Shown piece by piece: positions 1 to 8,249 of a stretch of DNA of 33,430 nucleotides. The translations under genes were made by a program, and so were the position numbers. How positions within the stretch are numbered: position 1 is the first letter of the stretch; the number at the start of each line of letters is the position of its first letter. The DNA is from Lysobacter sp. Root690 (GTDB lineage: Bacteria; Pseudomonadota; Gammaproteobacteria; Xanthomonadales; Xanthomonadaceae): assembly GCF_001427785.1 (NCBI RefSeq), contig NZ_LMHM01000013.1, positions 321,736-355,165 of the forward strand. Reading direction: 5' to 3'. The notes beneath the pieces were generated by a model. It was not told the DNA's origin, searched no databases, and was given only the letters and a program-made list of their open reading frames with translations.

Positions 1-66
1 CTTTGATCTTGCTCCCAAGAGAACAAACATACCGACGCCGCAACCGCGCAACGCCATGGTCAACAA

Positions 67-1869
67 TCAGAACCAATCCGCCTGCATCTCGTAGGCACTA
101 GGCTCCGCCTCCCCCACCAACCGAGCCGCCAACTCAATCTGCGGCAACTCCGTAGCAAAGAAAAACCGACAAGCCTGCAGCTTGCCCAGATAAAACGCCG
201 TATCGGCGACATTCGCCCCAGCTAAACCCCGCTGCGCGATCGCAGCTTGGCGCAACCACAGCCACGCAATCGTCAGATGCCCAAGCAAAGTCATGTAATG
301 CCCCGCATTGGCCAACGCCAGCCGCACCTCGCCCGCGGCCATGCGCCGACCCACCGCGACCGTCGTCTCTCCGGCCAGCTTCGCGCCCGCCTGCAATTGC
401 GCGGCCAACGCAGCCAGCTCCGGCAGCGAGCCAGCATCGGCGCAGGTCGAACCGATCTCCCGCAGCAACAACTTCAACGCCGCGCCGTCGTGCATCATGG
501 CCTTGCGTCCGAGCAGGTCCAGCGCCTGGATGCCGTTGGTGCCCTCGTGGATCGGGTTGATGCGATTGTCGCGGTAGCACTGCTCGACCGGATACTCGCG
601 GGTATAGCCATAACCGCCGAGAATCTGGATCGCCAGTTCGTTGGCCTTGAGCGAATAGTCCGAGCCCCAGGCCTTGATGATCGGCGTGAGCAAGTCCAGC
701 AATAGGTGGCTTTCGTTGCGCACGGTCTCGTCCGGATCGCGGCCCTGGTCGACCAGCAACGCGGTGTAGAAGCCGAGCGCCTGCGCGCCTTCGACCCAGC
801 ACTTCTGCTGCAACAGCATGCGCCGCACATCGGCGTGCTCGATCAACGCCACCGGCGCGGAGCTCGGGTCCTTCTGATCGGGATGCCGGCCCTGATGGCG
901 CTCGCGCGCGTACTGCAACGAATACAGATAGGCCATGCTGCCTTGCTGAACCGCGCCCAGGCCGACGCCGATGCGTTCCTCGTTCATCATGTGGAACATG
1001 TAACTCAGGCCCTGGTGCGGTTGCCCGACCAGGTAGCCGTGGCAATCGCCGGCCTCGCCGAACTTGAGGAAGGTGTTGACGCTGCCGCGCTGGCCCATCT
1101 TGTGATTGAGCCCGGCCAGGCGCACGTCGTTGCGTTGCGCGCGGGTGCCGTCGTCGTCGACGCGCCAGCGCGGCACGATGAACAAGCTGATGCCGCGCAC
1201 GCCGGCCGGGCCGCCGGGAATCTTCGCCAGCACCAGATGCACGATGTTTTCGCCGAGCTCATGATCGCCGGCCGAGATCCACATCTTCGCGCCGCTGAGG
1301 CGATAACTGCCGTCGGCCTGCGGTTCGGCGATGGTCTTGATGTCGGCCAGCGAGGAACCGGCCTGCGGTTCGGACAGGCACATGGTGCCGTAATAGCGGC
1401 CGTCGACGATCGGCTTCATATACAGACGTTTTTGCTGTTCGTCTCCATAGGCTTCGAGCAGATTGGCCGCGCCGCGCGCCAACGCCGGGTACGCCACGGT
1501 CGAAGGATTGGCCGCCGAGAACATGCAGTCGCACACCGCGCCGATCACGAACGGCAACTGCATGCCGCCGTCGTCGTAATCGGCCAGCACCGCCATGAAA
1601 CCGGCTTCGTTGAACGCGCGCAGGCCTTCGCCGATCTCGGGGATCAGTTCGACCTTGCCGTCGACCATATGCGGTTCGTGCAGATCGCTCTTGCGATTGT
1701 GCGGCAGGAACTTGCTGACCGCGAGCTGGTGCGCCAGCTCGATCGCCGCGTCGAAGGTTTCGCGGCTGTGCTCGGCGTAGCGCGGGTAAGCGGTCAGGGT
1801 GTTCACGCGCAGCAATTCGTACAGCATGAAATCGAGGTGGCGTCGATCGATCAGGGGGCTGGAGCTCAT
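67..1869 (-). CDS. acyl-CoA dehydrogenase, long (DmdC-like) subgroup
   Basis: This 600-residue flavoenzyme should oxidise an acyl-CoA to the 2,3-enoyl-CoA and pass electrons to electron-transfer flavoprotein. Visible features are the middle-domain motif MCLSEPQAGSSLADI (about residues 161-175), the substrate-loop region KMWISAGDHE, and a C-terminal domain with IQILGGYGYTREYPVEQCYR followed by NPIHEGTNGIQ. In that last motif E442 is the probable catalytic base. The length, about 200 residues beyond short acyl-CoA dehydrogenases, and the extra C-terminal helical domain fit the group that includes 3-methylmercaptopropionyl-CoA dehydrogenase (DmdC) and FadE5-like enzymes. The true substrate cannot be read from sequence. 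The start chosen directly follows the divergent promoter region, although the ribosome binding site is weak. It is divergent from a TetR-type regulator that probably controls it. Confidence 0.93.
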   Translation of the reverse strand: MSSSPLIDRRHLDFMLYELLRVNTLTAYPRYAEHSRETFDAAIELAHQLAVSKFLPHNRKSDLHEPHMVDGKVELIPEIGEGLRAFNEAGFMAVLADYDDGGMQLPFVIGAVCDCMFSAANPSTVAYPALARGAANLLEAYGDEQQKRLYMKPIVDGRYYGTMCLSEPQAGSSLADIKTIAEPQADGSYRLSGAKMWISAGDHELGENIVHLVLAKIPGGPAGVRGISLFIVPRWRVDDDGTRAQRNDVRLAGLNHKMGQRGSVNTFLKFGEAGDCHGYLVGQPHQGLSYMFHMMNEERIGVGLGAVQQGSMAYLYSLQYARERHQGRHPDQKDPSSAPVALIEHADVRRMLLQQKCWVEGAQALGFYTALLVDQGRDPDETVRNESHLLLDLLTPIIKAWGSDYSLKANELAIQILGGYGYTREYPVEQCYRDNRINPIHEGTNGIQALDLLGRKAMMHDGAALKLLLREIGSTCADAGSLPELAALAAQLQAGAKLAGETTVAVGRRMAAGEVRLALANAGHYMTLLGHLTIAWLWLRQAAIAQRGLAGANVADTAFYLGKLQACRFFFATELPQIELAARLVGEAEPSAYEMQADWF

Positions 1870-1889
1870 GGCGGCGATCCGGCTGGAAG

Positions 1890-1914
1890 TGAGTCATTTA
1901 TGCGATACGACTCA
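1890..1914. promoter_or_regulatory. probable TetR/QsdR-type operator
   Basis: A 25-bp inverted repeat has perfect 6-bp arms TGAGTC and GACTCA separated by 13 bp. It lies between the divergent dehydrogenase and regulator genes and covers the -10 and part of the spacer of the predicted minus-strand promoter. Size and symmetry suit a TetR-family dimer. The element is seen; binding by the neighbouring regulator is inferred. Confidence 0.5.
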
Positions 1915-1925
1915 TATAGCGTCAA
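1897..1925 (-). promoter_or_regulatory. sigma70-like promoter of the acyl-CoA dehydrogenase
   Basis: On the minus strand a -35 TTGACG (1925-1920) is followed after 17 bp by a -10-like CATAAA (1902-1897), about 27 bp upstream of the dehydrogenase start codon. The operator-like inverted repeat overlaps the -10, as expected for repression. Confidence 0.5.
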
Positions 1926-1951
1926 GTTGTTGATTCGACTAAGCTGCGCGA

Positions 1952-2674
1952 ATGCCCAAATCCGCGTCGAAATCGGCTCCGTCGAAGCAGGCTCCGTCGA
2001 AGCAGTCCGCCTCGAAACCGGCCGCCTTGACCCGCCTGGGCCAGGCCCTGCGCGAACCCGGCGCGGCGCGGGTCACGCCGCTGGACCTGTTCCGGCTGGC
2101 GCGGCGCGGCTGGGTCGACGGCGAACGGCTCGACATCGGCGCGCTGGCCGCGCAACTGGGCATCGGCCGCGCCACCGCGTTCCGCTGGGTCGGCAGCCGC
2201 GAGCAATTGCTCGGCGAAGTGATCTGGTCGCTGTGCGAGCCCTTGCTCGATCAGGCCGCGGCGGCTTCGCACGGACGCGGCGCCCAGCGCGTCGCGGCGA
2301 CCTGCGAGTACGCGATCCGGGCGATGCTGCGCTACCGCCCGCTACGCCGCTTCATCGAACTCGACGCCGAATTCGCCCTGCGCCTGATGACCTCCAAGCA
2401 CGGCCCGCTGCAAGCGCGGGTCATCGACAAGGTGCGCGGCCTGCTGCAGTTCGAAAGCGAACGCGGCGCGCTCGAGTTGCCGTTGAACATCGACACGCTC
2501 GCCTATCTGGTGGTGCGTCTGGCCGAGTCGTTCATCTACGCCGACGTGATCAGCGACCAGCGCGTCGACCCGGCCGATGCCGGGCTCGCGATCGAGTTGC
2601 TGCTGTCGGGGCGGGTCGAGCAACGCCTCGCCGCGCCCGCAAGGAAAAAAACCTCCGCGCGCGTCAAGCGCTGA
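1952..2674 (+). CDS. QsdR-like TetR-family transcriptional regulator
   Basis: This 240-residue protein starts with a low-complexity Ser/Lys/Pro/Ala tail (residues 1-28, repeating APSKQ/SK units). A TetR-type helix-turn-helix follows around residues 60-90 (LDIGALAAQLGIGRATAFRW, then GSREQLL). The remainder is an all-helical ligand-binding domain resembling the C-terminal domain of QsdR, the TetR protein controlling a quorum-signal lactonase in Rhodococcus. Here the divergent target is an acyl-CoA dehydrogenase, so an acyl-CoA or acyl-derived ligand is plausible but not proven. The first ATG of the frame is used; no clear Shine-Dalgarno precedes it, so leaderless translation or a later start is possible. 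Confidence 0.85.
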   Translation: MPKSASKSAPSKQAPSKQSASKPAALTRLGQALREPGAARVTPLDLFRLARRGWVDGERLDIGALAAQLGIGRATAFRWVGSREQLLGEVIWSLCEPLLDQAAAASHGRGAQRVAATCEYAIRAMLRYRPLRRFIELDAEFALRLMTSKHGPLQARVIDKVRGLLQFESERGALELPLNIDTLAYLVVRLAESFIYADVISDQRVDPADAGLAIELLLSGRVEQRLAAPARKKTSARVKR

Positions 2675-3014
2675 TCGTCGGCGGGACGGGATTCGACGAC
2701 ACGATCGCAATCGGCATCGGATATCGACGCTGAGCGATCGCGCGATGTGAAGAACAGATCACGACGACACGTCGCCGCGCTTTTCGCGCGACCGCGCGTG
2801 TCCGGTTTGCAATCGATAATCCGTTCTGCGGCGAGAGTGCGAAATCGAGCGGTTTTCGCCTGTAATCACGACGCGATGAACAGCGATTGTGTGCGCGATT
2901 TCATGAATTCAACGCTTACTCCTGATGCACAAAAAAGCCACCTTGAAGCTTGACGAGTTGTGCAGTTAATCAACTGAACGCCACGTAGACTCGGACCTCT
3001 ATTGAGGGCTTTCA
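2675..3014. other. intergenic region upstream of the glycosylation operon
   Basis: I see no convincing gene. A 68-codon open frame at 2747-2953 lacks a ribosome binding site and normal codon bias. The second half is AT-richer and probably holds the promoter of the gene at 3015: TTGAAG (2943-2948), 16 bp, GTTAAT (2965-2970) is a weak candidate. A small inverted repeat CAGTT-AATC-AACTG lies at 2963-2976. The downstream gene has a good Shine-Dalgarno TGAGGG at 3003-3008. Confidence 0.4.
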
Positions 3015-5075
3015 ATGGATTATCTGGGAGCGCTGGCGAAGCTGGGCGTGTGGTTTGCGGTGTATCCGCTGGGGGCATGGACGCTCGCCTCGATCGGACA
3101 TGAAACCCGGGTTCTTCGTTCGCATGCGCTGATCGTGCTGTGCGTGGGCAGCGCGGTGGCGACGCTGGCGATGATGACGTTGGCCTTGGCCGGATGGTTT
3201 TCACCGTTGTGGATCGGCATCGCCGGTTGGTTGGTGACTGGCCTGTGGTGTTGGCGGGCGCGGCCCTGGATCGGGCTCGCGCAGCGGATACGAATGCACG
3301 CGAAGCCGCGCGTCAGCTCGCTCGGCCTTGTCGCCGTCGCCGCGATCGTGATGACGGCCGGTGTGCTGTATGCGTTCTTCCCCAAGGAAAGCCTGCTCGG
3401 CGAACGCGATGAAGGCATCTATGCCCAGCATGCGCTGCATCTGCTGCGCACCGGCGGGTCGGCCATCGATCTGCGCGCGCTCGGCATCGCCGACGACCCC
3501 GCCATCGTCGCGATCGAGCAAGGCCGGGCGCCCGAGTTACCCGGTATTTATCCGACCTCGCAGCGATGGACCTTCCAGTTTTCGGCGGCGACGCCGGTGT
3601 GGATGGCGATGCTCGGATCGATGCTCGGGCCACAGGGAATTTTCCGCTTCAACGCGATCGTCGGCGTGTTCAACTGTCTGGCGTTCTTCGTCCTGGTCCG
3701 GCGCATATTGAAGCCGTCGCAGCGCGTCTGGGCGATCGCCGCGCTGGTGGTGTACGCCTTGCAACCGGCGCAGGTGTGGATTTCCAGGAACAGCCTGAGC
3801 GAGCCGTTCTGCAGTTGGTTCGTGCTCAACGGCGCGTTGCTGGCGATGATCGCCTTGACCAAGCGCTCGCGAGTGCTTGGAACCAGCGCCGGCGCATTGA
3901 TCGGCATGGCCGGTTTCGTGCGCATCGACGCGGTGATTTTTCCGCTGGCGATCGTCGCGGCCTGGCTGGCGGCGGTAGCGGTCGATCGCGGTCGCCGAAG
4001 CGAGCGGTTCAATCCGGCGTTGCAGGAAATCGCCTTCGGATGCGCCGCGGTCACCGCGCTGGCGCTGGGCTATTTTCTCGCCTTCGTGCAGCCTTATCTG
4101 ACCGGGCTGGCGGACATGGTGCTGGGCGCGATTATCGCGACTGCGCTGTGCGCTTGTCTGGCGCGCGCGTCGCAGGCCAGCGCCGGGTTGCGTATTCCGC
4201 GGCGTTTCGCCGAACGCGGCGCATGGCCGGTCGCGCTGGCGATGGTGGCGCTGTTCGTTTATGCGATGTGGATACGTCCGCATCTGCAGCCGTATGCCTT
4301 GATCGAATCGAAGTTGGTGCCGCAGTTGAACGGGCTGCGCGACTATCGCGAAGCGAGTCTGGTCAATGTCGCCGCGTATCTGTCGCTGCCGGTGGCGATC
4401 GCCGCGGGTATTGGCGCGGCCTTTGCGGCGTGGTCGGCATGGCGCGGGACGCCAGGTTCGGTCAAGACCTGGGTGCTGGTGTTTCTGCTGGTGCCGACCC
4501 TGGTCTATCTGTGGAAGCCGATGGTGTCTCCCGACCATATCTGGGCCGCGCGGCGTTGGGCGCCGGCGGTATTCCCGGCCTGCGTGGTGTTCGCCGCGCT
4601 GGGGTGCGCGGCCTTGTCGCGGCGATGGCGCGCACCGTATGCGTACGCCGCGGTGGCCGTGCTCAGTCTGGCGCTCGGCGCGAATCTGCTGTGGCAGCAG
4701 CGCGACACCTTGTTGCTGCGCGAGGACGCCGGAATGGTCGCGCAAGTGGCGGCGATCGCTGCACAGCTGCCGCGCGATCGGGTCAGCTATGTCGTCGCGG
4801 CCGGCCCGTTGGCCAGTGCGTTGATCACCGGATTCGGCGCGCGCGTCGCGCCGGTCGCATCGCCGTCGGGTCCGCAGTGGGACGCGTTGCGCGATCCCGC
4901 GGCGCACGGCGCCCGACTGGTGTACTTCGCCGGCATGGACATAGGCCGCACCGATGCGGTCGAGGTGGCGACATTACCGATCCGGCGTCTGCGCCGGGTC
5001 ACTTCGATGGGCGAGCCGGCGCACGGCACCCGCGAGGAAATCAGCGATTGGAAGGTGGTCCAGATCGGCCCATAG
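3015..5075 (+). CDS. GT-C fold membrane glycosyltransferase (GT39/ArnT-like)
   Basis: This 686-residue polytopic membrane protein has roughly eleven or twelve hydrophobic segments. The first large extracytoplasmic loop carries GERDEGIYAQHA, with the acidic pair D132-E133 placed where GT-C enzymes (PMT, ArnT and relatives) keep their catalytic aspartate. It is followed by TSQRWTFQFSAATPVWMA and the long hydrophobic stretches typical of the superfamily. Such enzymes take a sugar from a polyprenyl-phosphate carrier and attach it to an acceptor on the periplasmic side. The next gene encodes an enzyme that could make that carrier-linked sugar. Sugar and acceptor are unknown. The start is supported by TGAGGG six bases upstream. 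It is the first gene of a four-gene operon. Confidence 0.82.
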   Translation: MDYLGALAKLGVWFAVYPLGAWTLASIGHETRVLRSHALIVLCVGSAVATLAMMTLALAGWFSPLWIGIAGWLVTGLWCWRARPWIGLAQRIRMHAKPRVSSLGLVAVAAIVMTAGVLYAFFPKESLLGERDEGIYAQHALHLLRTGGSAIDLRALGIADDPAIVAIEQGRAPELPGIYPTSQRWTFQFSAATPVWMAMLGSMLGPQGIFRFNAIVGVFNCLAFFVLVRRILKPSQRVWAIAALVVYALQPAQVWISRNSLSEPFCSWFVLNGALLAMIALTKRSRVLGTSAGALIGMAGFVRIDAVIFPLAIVAAWLAAVAVDRGRRSERFNPALQEIAFGCAAVTALALGYFLAFVQPYLTGLADMVLGAIIATALCACLARASQASAGLRIPRRFAERGAWPVALAMVALFVYAMWIRPHLQPYALIESKLVPQLNGLRDYREASLVNVAAYLSLPVAIAAGIGAAFAAWSAWRGTPGSVKTWVLVFLLVPTLVYLWKPMVSPDHIWAARRWAPAVFPACVVFAALGCAALSRRWRAPYAYAAVAVLSLALGANLLWQQRDTLLLREDAGMVAQVAAIAAQLPRDRVSYVVAAGPLASALITGFGARVAPVASPSGPQWDALRDPAAHGARLVYFAGMDIGRTDAVEVATLPIRRLRRVTSMGEPAHGTREEISDWKVVQIGP

Positions 5076-5181
5076 GCGGCCGCGCGGCCGCGTCCTCGCA
5101 AGCGGACGTGGATCGACGCGATCGCTTACCGGCGCAGGCAAGGCGAAGTCATCGCCATGGAATCGGATAGGAGGTCGAACG

Positions 5182-6240
5182 ATGAATGCTCGCAGATCGT
5201 TTCGCATGGAAGACATCACGGTTCGGCATGCCGGCAACGCGATGTTGTCCGAACCGCTGGCGATCGGCGGCGAGAAGCTCGCGCGCCGGCCGATCAAGGT
5301 GGTCATCCAGATTCCCTGTCGCGACGAAGCCGGACAACTGCCCGATACGCTCGCCGCGCTGCCTTCGTTCATCGGCGGCGTGCAGTCGGTGGAGTGGCTG
5401 GTCATCGACGACGGCTCGACCGATGAGACCACCCAGGTCGCGCTCGAGCACGGCGCGCATGCGGTGCTGCGTTTTCCGGGCAATCGCGGGCTGGCGCATG
5501 CGTTCTCGGCCGGCCTGGAAGCGGCCTGCCGGCGCGGCGCCGATGTCGTCGTCAACGTCGACGGCGACAATCAATACGACGCGTCGGCGATTCCGCGCAT
5601 GGTCGCCGAGATCGTGGCCGGTCGCGCCGACATCGTGGTCGGCTGCCGGCCGATCGAGCGCATCGGCCACTTTCCATGGTGGAAGAAACGCCTGCAGCGC
5701 CTGGGCAGCCGGGTGGTGCGGGCGGTATCCAACGTCGCCATCGAGGACGCCACCAGCGGATTTCGCGCCTACAGCCGCGACGCGGCGATGCGCATCAACG
5801 TCTACTCGCGTTACACCTACACCCTGGAAACCTTGATCCAGGCCGGCCAGACCGGACTGCGGATCAAGGGCATTCCGGTCGAGGTCAATCCGCCCACCCG
5901 GCCTTCGCGGTTGATCCGCAGCGTGCCCGAGTACATCGCCCGCTCGATGCTGACGATCCTGCGCTCGTTCCTGATCTATCGGCCGCTGGAGTTCTTCCTG
6001 GTGCCGTCGGGCCTGGCCGCATTGCTGGGCGTCGGGATCGGCGCGAAGTTCCTGTTCGAGTATGTTCAAGGTCGTGGTGACGGCCACATCCAGTCGCTGA
6101 TTCTGGCCGCGACCGCGGTGCTGGCCGGCGCGATCGGCGGCGCGGTGGGACTGCTGGCGAATCAGCTGGTGGTGAACCGCCGGCTGCTGGAAGAACAACA
6201 GCTGAGCCGGCGACGCGCGGAATGGCGACAGATGCCTTGA
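5182..6240 (+). CDS. GT2 polyprenyl-phosphate glycosyltransferase (DPM1/GtrB-like)
   Basis: This 352-residue protein has an N-terminal GT-A domain: PCRDEAGQLPDTL, VIDDGSTDET, the metal-binding DGD at residues 127-129 in VVNVDGDNQYD, and DATSGFRAYSRDA. Two hydrophobic C-terminal helices follow (about 271-297 and 307-332). That layout matches enzymes that transfer a nucleotide sugar to undecaprenyl or dolichyl phosphate on the cytoplasmic face. The product would be the donor for the GT-C protein upstream. The start is fixed by a strong Shine-Dalgarno GGAGGT at 5170-5175; the frame stays open further upstream but without a ribosome site. Its last 19 bases overlap the next gene, indicating translational coupling. 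Confidence 0.88.
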   Translation: MNARRSFRMEDITVRHAGNAMLSEPLAIGGEKLARRPIKVVIQIPCRDEAGQLPDTLAALPSFIGGVQSVEWLVIDDGSTDETTQVALEHGAHAVLRFPGNRGLAHAFSAGLEAACRRGADVVVNVDGDNQYDASAIPRMVAEIVAGRADIVVGCRPIERIGHFPWWKKRLQRLGSRVVRAVSNVAIEDATSGFRAYSRDAAMRINVYSRYTYTLETLIQAGQTGLRIKGIPVEVNPPTRPSRLIRSVPEYIARSMLTILRSFLIYRPLEFFLVPSGLAALLGVGIGAKFLFEYVQGRGDGHIQSLILAATAVLAGAIGGAVGLLANQLVVNRRLLEEQQLSRRRAEWRQMP

Positions 6241-7286
6241 AGTCGATCTGGTACATCACCCGCAAATTTCCGCCGTCGCGCGGCGGTATGCAGCAACTGA
6301 GTCATCGCATCGCGACCGAACTGGGCGTCCTGCGGCCGCTGACCTTGCTGCGCTGGCGCGCCGGGCAGTGGGGCTTGCCGCTGTTCGTGCTCGGCTCGTT
6401 GATGCGCCTGGGCTGGGGGCTGATGCGCGGCCAGGTCCGGGTGCTGCTGCTGGGCGATCCGGTGTTGTCGTTGTTGGCGCTGCCCGCGCGCTGGGCCGGG
6501 GTGCCGGTGGCGGTGGTGGTGCACGGTCTCGACCTGACCTATCCGAACCGTTTGTATCAATGGTATTTGCGGTCTTTTTTTCGCGGTCGCATGGACACCT
6601 ATATCTGCATCAGCCGGTTTGTGTTCGACGCGTTGATCGCTCGCGGCGTGGATGAATCGCGATGCGCATTGATCCATCCCGGCGCGAGCGATTCGCCGAT
6701 GCTGGAAACCGGCGGCTGGAAAGATTCGCCGCCCGCCTTGCTGATTCTGGGGCGCTTGGTCCGGCGCAAGGGCGCGTTGTGGTTCGTGCGCGAGGTGATG
6801 CCGCGCGTGCTTGCGTCGCGGGCGTCGGTGCGTCTGGATATCGTCGGCGACGGTCCCGAGCGCGCGGCGATCGCGCAGGCGATACGGGACGCGAACCTGG
6901 ACGAGGCGGTGCGGCTGTGGGGCGACGTCGACGAGGCGAACAAGGCGCAACGGCTTGCGCAATGCGATGTGGTGCTGATGCCCAATATCCGGGTAGAAGG
7001 CGATCCGGAAGGCTTCGGCCTGGTCGCGCTGGAAGCGGCCATGAGCCGGCGTTACGTGGTGGCCGCCGATCTGGAGGGATTGCGCGATGCCGTCGCGCGT
7101 CCCGAGTTGGGTCGGCTGCTGCCGACGGAAGACGCCGACGCCTGGGCCATGGCGATTGTCGAGTTGCTCGCCGATCGCCAAGACCTGCGCGCCAAGGGCG
7201 AAGCGGCGCGCGCGTATGCCGCCGCGCATTGTTCGTGGCGACAGATGGGGCGGCGTTATGCCGAATGTCTGGATGCGCTGGTCTAA
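6222..7286 (+). CDS. GT4 family glycosyltransferase
   Basis: This 354-residue GT-B fold enzyme contains the N-terminal donor-independent signature TRKFPPSRGGMQQLSHRIA and a C-terminal Rossmann half with LILGRLVRRKG (donor phosphate region) and DIVGDGPER. The family's E-x7-E motif is E263-GFGLVAL-E271. It should transfer a sugar from a nucleotide-sugar donor in the cytoplasm with retention of configuration. The ATG at 6222 overlaps the end of the GT2 gene, and its own end overlaps the next gene by 29 bases, so the three are tightly coupled. The acceptor could be a lipid-linked glycan or a secondary metabolite; the sequence does not decide. Confidence 0.88.
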   Translation: MATDALKSIWYITRKFPPSRGGMQQLSHRIATELGVLRPLTLLRWRAGQWGLPLFVLGSLMRLGWGLMRGQVRVLLLGDPVLSLLALPARWAGVPVAVVVHGLDLTYPNRLYQWYLRSFFRGRMDTYICISRFVFDALIARGVDESRCALIHPGASDSPMLETGGWKDSPPALLILGRLVRRKGALWFVREVMPRVLASRASVRLDIVGDGPERAAIAQAIRDANLDEAVRLWGDVDEANKAQRLAQCDVVLMPNIRVEGDPEGFGLVALEAAMSRRYVVAADLEGLRDAVARPELGRLLPTEDADAWAMAIVELLADRQDLRAKGEAARAYAAAHCSWRQMGRRYAECLDALV

Positions 7287-8187
7287 GTTCGCCCGGCGCT
7301 TGGCGCGCAGCCTGGGATGGGTGCTGGGCCTGCTGGCGCTCGGTCTGGTCGCGGCGCAGGCGTGGTCGCGGCAGGACCAATGGCTGCCGCTGTGGCGGCA
7401 ATTGCAGGCACGCGATGTCGTCGCGGTGGTGGGGCTGTGTTTGATCATGCAGCTGTTGCTGGGGCTGGCCTGGCATGTGTTCGTGCATGGACGGGTGGTG
7501 CCCGATCGATTGCTCGGCGATCAGTTGCGCTGGGGGCAGAGCCTGTTGGCCAAGTACCTGCCCGGCAAGATCTGGCAAGGCGTGGCGCGAGGAGCCTTGT
7601 ACGCGCGCGATCGCGGTTCGGGCGCCGCGTTCGTGTTGTTCGTGCGCGAACAACTGTTGTCGCTCGGCATCAGCGCCTTGATCGCCGCAGCCGTCGCTCC
7701 CGCGGCGTTGTCGCCGCGACTGGGCTTGGGCTTTCAATGCGCCTTTCTCGCCGCTGCCGCGGCATTGACCTGGATCGCGATGCTGCAACGCCTGCCCGGA
7801 CCGATCACGCGGCGTTTGCCCGCCATCGTCCGCGGCGGCATCGCCGAGCGTCCGGACGCGGCGACGATGCGGCGGGCGTGGTTGTTGCAGTTGGCGGCCT
7901 ATGCGGCGATGTGCGCGGCGTTCGCGCTGCTGGCCGCGTCGTTCGGGCTGCGACTGGATGTGATCCAACTGTCGGCCGCGTTGTGCTTCGCCGGTCTGGC
8001 CGGGGTGGCCGCGCTGTTCGTGCCGGCGGGGCTGGGAGTGCGCGAGGCCGGTCTGTTCTGGTGCCTGAGTCCGCTGCTCGGCGCGGCCAATGCCGCGATG
8101 CTGGCGCTGGCCTGGCGGGTGGCGATCACCTTCGCTGAAGCGCTGTTCGCCTTGCTCAGTTTCGTGGTGGGCCTGCGCCGCCACTGA
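7258..8187 (+). CDS. flippase-like (UPF0104 / LPG-synthase transmembrane domain) protein
   Basis: This 309-residue integral membrane protein has about eight hydrophobic segments. The conserved motif KYLPGKIWQG (P102-G103-K104...W106) and the glycine-rich FVPAGLGVREAG near residue 260 are hallmarks of the lysylphosphatidylglycerol-synthase transmembrane family, many members of which are encoded with glycosyltransferases and annotated as flippase-like. Translocation of a lipid-linked sugar across the membrane is a reasonable inference in this operon. It is not an aminoacyl-PG synthase, because the C-terminal catalytic domain is absent. The start at 7258 lies inside the GT4 gene (29-base overlap). 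Longer in-frame starts read through GT4 sequence with abnormal composition and are unlikely. A terminator begins six bases after the stop. Confidence 0.8.
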   Translation: MPNVWMRWSKFARRLARSLGWVLGLLALGLVAAQAWSRQDQWLPLWRQLQARDVVAVVGLCLIMQLLLGLAWHVFVHGRVVPDRLLGDQLRWGQSLLAKYLPGKIWQGVARGALYARDRGSGAAFVLFVREQLLSLGISALIAAAVAPAALSPRLGLGFQCAFLAAAAALTWIAMLQRLPGPITRRLPAIVRGGIAERPDAATMRRAWLLQLAAYAAMCAAFALLAASFGLRLDVIQLSAALCFAGLAGVAALFVPAGLGVREAGLFWCLSPLLGAANAAMLALAWRVAITFAEALFALLSFVVGLRRH

Positions 8188-8192
8188 TGCGG

Positions 8193-8229
8193 AAACGGTT
8201 CCGCCCGCGGCGCGGACGGAACCGTTTTT
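8193..8229 (+). terminator. Rho-independent terminator of the glycosylation operon
   Basis: The arm AAACGGTTCCG (8193-8203) pairs perfectly with CGGAACCGTTT (8217-8227), extended past one mismatch by further GC pairs, and is followed by T's to 8229. It sits directly after the stop at 8187 and faces the convergent gene ending at 8250. Confidence 0.9.
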
Positions 8230-8249
8230 AGGCGATGAGTCGCTGTTTC

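Noticed and set aside
1-57. Minus-strand frame from ATG at 57 running off the window edge (MALRGCGVGMFVLLGARSK)
   Set aside because: Only 19 codons are visible, with no ribosome site; it cannot be judged from this window.
706-2733. Long plus-strand open frame across the dehydrogenase and regulator genes
   Set aside because: It is antisense to the acyl-CoA dehydrogenase and out of frame with the regulator; the product is Arg/Ala/His-rich with no domain. It is a shadow of GC-rich codon bias.
2747-2953. 68-codon plus-strand frame before the glycosylation operon
   Set aside because: No ribosome site, irregular codon use, and the region probably contains the promoter of the next gene.
5076-5091. 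16-bp palindrome of two overlapping GCGGCCGC sites after the GT-C gene
   Set aside because: It is GC-only and without a T-run; such sequences are common by chance in this composition, and the operon continues past it with a good ribosome site.
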